From Nocardia brasiliensis IFM 10847 (GTDB lineage: Bacteria > Actinomycetota > Actinomycetes > Mycobacteriales > Mycobacteriaceae): a stretch of 64,000 nucleotides of DNA. Below the pieces are notes generated by a model. It was not told the origin of the DNA and did not search any database. It saw nothing but the letters and a program-made list of their open reading frames with translations. The position numbers and the translations under genes were made by a program. The stretch is from positions 23,329 through 87,328 of the forward strand of contig NZ_BAUA01000104.1 in NCBI RefSeq assembly GCF_000710915.1, read 5' to 3'. Of this stretch, positions 61,222-64,000 are shown in pieces. Position 1 is the stretch's first letter; the number at the start of each line of letters is the position of its first letter.

Positions 61222-61265
61222 CATAGGCTGAGCGGTTCTGCAACGCTTGATCCAAACGGAGGTTT

Positions 61266-63236
61266 GTGGCTGTGCCGCATGCGGTGGGGGAGCGGCACTA
61301 TCGGCCGCTGGAGACGCTCGGAGCTCTCGCGATCGTCGCGTTGATCGCGAATATGGTTGTGCGCGCGGTGTTCTGGGTCGCGAACTTGCGAAACTATGTG
61401 CTGTTGGACGATTACGCCTCGGGCGCTGTCGGCCAGTCGGAATTGTTGCGCCGTAGTGAAGAACTCGACGTCTGGTTCGCGCTTTCGCTGCCGGTGGCCG
61501 CGCTGACGACGGTCTTTACGTTGTCCGCGGTGATCGCCTGGCTGTGGCGGGCGCGCACCAACGCCGAGTTCGGTTGTGCGGCAAGACACCGGCTGGCGCG
61601 CGGCTGGGTGGTCGGCGGCTGGTTCGTGCCGATCGTCTCGCTGTGGTTCCCGCCGGTGCTCGTCGACGACGTGGTGCGAGCCAGCGATCCCGGCACTGCG
61701 CCGCACGCCTCGCGCCTGACCGCGAATGCCACGACGCCGCTCGTCGTGCTGTGGTGGCTCGCGCTGCTCGGCGGCCAGATCATGCTCGGCGTCACCACGA
61801 TCTACCGCCTGCTCACCACACTGTCCCTCGATCCCGTCCCCGCAGCCGTGGCCATGGCATTCGAGGCAATCAGCTTGCTCCTGTTCGCCGTCGCAGCGGC
61901 TGGCCTCGTCGCCGTCATCACCCGAGTCGGCCGCTGGCAGGCCGAACGACACCGCGCCGCCGCAAGCGCGACCACCGCACCCACACCCCGCCCCGAGACC
62001 CCACTCAGTGCCGCTACGGTAATGCCGCACTCGAGCGCACCCCCGTCAGCGCCGGCCGTGACCAACGCGTCCACCGCCACGTCCGGCACGCACGAGTCCC
62101 TCGCGCCGGTATCCGATGCGGCCGTGGTCCGGTCGCGCGGTCGTGAGTCCGGCGTGCCTGTGCCCGGCGGTCGCGAGTCCGGTGCGACTATTTCGGGTTC
62201 TTTGCGCCCCGAAGCGTTTCGTGGCACCGCGGGTAGCGCATCTGCGGGGCGTTCTCGTCGCAGAGTCGCCGTGCTGGCCGGTGCGGTGCTCGGGGTGGTC
62301 GCCCTTGCCGTGGTCGGCGCTGCTTTCGTGGTGCGCCAAGGGGATTCGGCTGCGGTGACGTTGGCGGCCGACGTGGAAATGCTCCGGACCATCGATCCGT
62401 GCACCCTGCTCGACCAAGAGGCGCTGGACCTGATCGGTCCCGGGCCTGCCCCCGAACCCGGTCAGTGGGGTGAGTGTGTGCGCCCGGAGCATCGCACCGC
62501 GAAGTACGACACCGATTCCCCGCTGGTCTGGGTCAGGGCGGGTTGGACCTACTTCGATGCCCCGTCCCGGCCGGTCGGCGAAACGTCGTTCGGGCTCACT
62601 ATGTCGGAGCCCGACCGCGGTGCCGGTTGTGTCCGTCAGGTCGCGACCACGGACGGCAACGGAATAGAGATCGAGGTGGGCGTATTGCCCAACGGCCGCG
62701 ACTGCGATATCGCCACCGAGCTCGTCCCGCGCGTGCTGGCGCGGCTCGCCGCCGGCGTTTCCCAGGTGCGGTCCGTGCCGGGATCGTTGATCGGGGTCGA
62801 TCCCTGCAAACTGGTGGATCGAGCGGTGATCCGCGATGCGGTCGGCGTCGAACGCAACAGATCAATGGAGAGCGGGGTGCACGTGTGCCGCCACTCCGGC
62901 AACCAAACCTCCTTACAGGTGACGCTGGGCCGCGGCATACGGCAAGACCGTCCGCTGATCGCAAAGGACCTCATACCGTTCGAGATCGGCGGCCGCCCGG
63001 CCTTCGAAGTACGAGCGGGCGAGAGCGTCGGCTGGCCGACGTCGGACACCTCGTTGCCGCAGCAGTTCGAATGCGAAGTGCGCTACGTCCACGCCCCCGT
63101 CAAAGGCAGTGACAACGTCGAGATCGTCGCGATCCAAGTCGGCGAAGACCGATCCCGCGGCGTAGACCACGCCACCGCCTGCGCCCGAGCCAAATCCGCC
63201 CTCGCCGCCCTCCTCCCCGAACTCCCCACCCCCTGA
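61266..63236 (+). CDS. DUF4328-type membrane protein fused to two DUF3558-like domains
   Basis: The 656-residue protein has an N-terminal membrane domain with about four TM helices (residues 15-225) carrying the DUF4328 features AALTTVFTLSAVIAWLWRARTNAEF, HRLARGWVVGGWFVPIVSLWFPPVLVDDV. A Pro/Ala/Ser-rich linker leads to a fifth TM helix (near residue 345), then two repeats of a DUF3558-like domain, each opening with DPC.L (TIDPCTLLDQEALDLIG and GVDPCKLVDRAVIRDAVG) and with paired Cys. The outer domains should sit outside the cytoplasm. Function unknown. Confidence 0.78.
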   Translation: MAVPHAVGERHYRPLETLGALAIVALIANMVVRAVFWVANLRNYVLLDDYASGAVGQSELLRRSEELDVWFALSLPVAALTTVFTLSAVIAWLWRARTNAEFGCAARHRLARGWVVGGWFVPIVSLWFPPVLVDDVVRASDPGTAPHASRLTANATTPLVVLWWLALLGGQIMLGVTTIYRLLTTLSLDPVPAAVAMAFEAISLLLFAVAAAGLVAVITRVGRWQAERHRAAASATTAPTPRPETPLSAATVMPHSSAPPSAPAVTNASTATSGTHESLAPVSDAAVVRSRGRESGVPVPGGRESGATISGSLRPEAFRGTAGSASAGRSRRRVAVLAGAVLGVVALAVVGAAFVVRQGDSAAVTLAADVEMLRTIDPCTLLDQEALDLIGPGPAPEPGQWGECVRPEHRTAKYDTDSPLVWVRAGWTYFDAPSRPVGETSFGLTMSEPDRGAGCVRQVATTDGNGIEIEVGVLPNGRDCDIATELVPRVLARLAAGVSQVRSVPGSLIGVDPCKLVDRAVIRDAVGVERNRSMESGVHVCRHSGNQTSLQVTLGRGIRQDRPLIAKDLIPFEIGGRPAFEVRAGESVGWPTSDTSLPQQFECEVRYVHAPVKGSDNVEIVAIQVGEDRSRGVDHATACARAKSALAALLPELPTP

Positions 63237-63345
63237 CTTTCGAACACACCGGGTGCGATGCCCCTTCTGCCGGTAGCGGTGAACAGCGCTGGCTGTCGCG
63301 GAAAATCAGGGGCGAGGGTACGGATGTGGTGGGTACGGTCGGGGG

Positions 63346-63897
63346 ATGAGGCGTTATGGGGTGTTGCCGCGTGGGGGCGCGTCGGCGGTCGCGTTGCGGG
63401 AGGTGGAGGAGAGTATCGATCGGTGTTGGGGGGCGTTCTTGGGGGAGCAGGGGGTCCGGGCGGGGAGTGGGGAGGAGGTCGAGTTGGCTCGGCTGGTGGT
63501 GGATGATCCGGAGGCGTTCGAGTGGCGGGTGGTGGACGCGGCGCTGGATCTGCTCGACTGCGCGGAATGCGGGGAGATTCTGGGGTCGGGGCCGAGGGGT
63601 TGTGCGCGTTGCGAGTTGATGGACGGCTTCCGATATTCGGCGAGGGAGATCGATCGGCCCGGGGTGCCGCCGCGCAACGAGCACGCGGTGCGAGTGGCGT
63701 CGGTGGTGGCGCGAAATCGCCACCGCTACAGTGCCCGCGCTCGCTGTAGCTACGAACTGTGCCTGCCGTGGGTGTGGTCCGGCGGTCTGCCGACCACGCC
63801 GCAAGCGCAGGCGTTGAAAGCGAAGATCAACGGGTTGAGCGACGAACAGCTCGAATCGGTGACCTCGATCGAGGACGTCTCGGCCGACACGGCTTGA
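63346..63897 (+). CDS. Hypothetical protein with a CxxC-type cluster
   Basis: The 183-residue protein has a helical N-terminal half (LREVEESIDRCWGAFLGEQGVRAGSGEEVELARL) and a four-Cys knuckle-like segment DCAECGEILGSGPRGCARCELMDGFR that could bind zinc. The C-terminus has more Cys/Trp (CSYELCLPWVW) and a polar tail. ATG 63346 starts it. I do not recognise the family. Confidence 0.65.
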   Translation: MRRYGVLPRGGASAVALREVEESIDRCWGAFLGEQGVRAGSGEEVELARLVVDDPEAFEWRVVDAALDLLDCAECGEILGSGPRGCARCELMDGFRYSAREIDRPGVPPRNEHAVRVASVVARNRHRYSARARCSYELCLPWVWSGGLPTTPQAQALKAKINGLSDEQLESVTSIEDVSADTA

Positions 63898-63977
63898 TGT
63901 TCGCCGGCTGCCGAGTTTCCTCCCGCATGACAGCGCCTTGCAAGAACGACGCCAGTACTCGCGTCGATACTCGTCGC

Positions 63978-64000
63978 ATGAACAACCCAACCGGCAGTGC
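63978..64000 (+). CDS. Possible start of a further gene, 3' truncated
   Basis: ATG 63978 opens MNNPTGS and runs off the window. There is no clear ribosome-binding site in the visible upstream region, so this is only a possible start. Confidence 0.25.

Overview
The window looks like a chromosomal core segment of a high-GC mycolic-acid actinomycete, most likely Nocardia or a close relative. It follows the gene order known from the Mycobacterium tuberculosis Rv2783c-Rv2736c region: pnp, pepR, dapB with its two followers, dapA, rnj, ftsK, an argA-type acetyltransferase, pgsA, clgR, pspA, pspM, a glycosyltransferase, a DUF3046 gene, recA and recX. RecA is uninterrupted (no intein) and the tRNA gene does not encode CCA. 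Assignments come from reading motifs; no database search was run.

Layout. 1-3.0 kb: 3' end of pnp, then the M16 protease pepR. 3.0-16.9 kb: accessory genes (ArsR/MFS pair, tRNA-Gly, AarF-type kinase, D-amino-acid oxidase, pentapeptide-repeat membrane protein, GDSL esterase, a VOC protein that seems to start at CTG, a NarL-type two-component pair, an acyltransferase-like membrane protein, zinc alcohol dehydrogenase, a broken vapC and an alpha/beta hydrolase). 17.0-18.7 kb: dapB and two conserved followers. 18.9-21.9 kb: signalling module A (LuxR regulator, histidine kinase, degenerate kinase-like membrane protein). 22-26.7 kb: YcaQ-type DNA glycosylase, HicB-like protein, dapA-rnj. 26.8-28.5 kb: secreted proteins and a TIGR03085 protein. 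28.7-33.2 kb: ftsK and an ABC exporter. 33.2-38.5 kb: CGNR regulator with a divergent DUF417 protein, an odd tRNA-like gene, two paralogous secreted proteins flanking a methyltransferase and TerC. 38.6-43.1 kb: acetyltransferase, pgsA-cinA, and the envelope-stress set clgR, pspA, pspM. 43.1-47.3 kb: a palindrome/repeat-rich gap, then module B, an inverted second copy of module A with an extra stand-alone LuxR HTH gene. 47.4-52.7 kb: small genes, PRC-barrel stress protein, PIG-L deacetylase, HD protein, glycosyltransferase, DUF3046. 52.7-59.1 kb: an accessory block (TPR-APH fusion, a second CGNR regulator with a divergent three-gene operon, DHA2 exporter with a divergent double AsnC regulator). 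59.1-64 kb: recA with an SOS box and a PafBC-type promoter, a long recX, a DUF4328/DUF3558-like fusion and a Cys-rich hypothetical.

The most interesting patterns are: (1) two inverted copies of a three-gene regulator/kinase/pseudokinase module; (2) a shared ACTGGT/ACCAGT motif placed around the -35 and just after the -10 of the genes divergent from both CGNR regulators; (3) a PafBC-type (RecA-NDp) promoter with one mismatch placed so as to give a leaderless ycaQ-type glycosylase transcript; (4) a tRNA-like gene with a UAG anticodon, C33 and no long variable arm; (5) a 68-bp nested palindrome after the psp genes.
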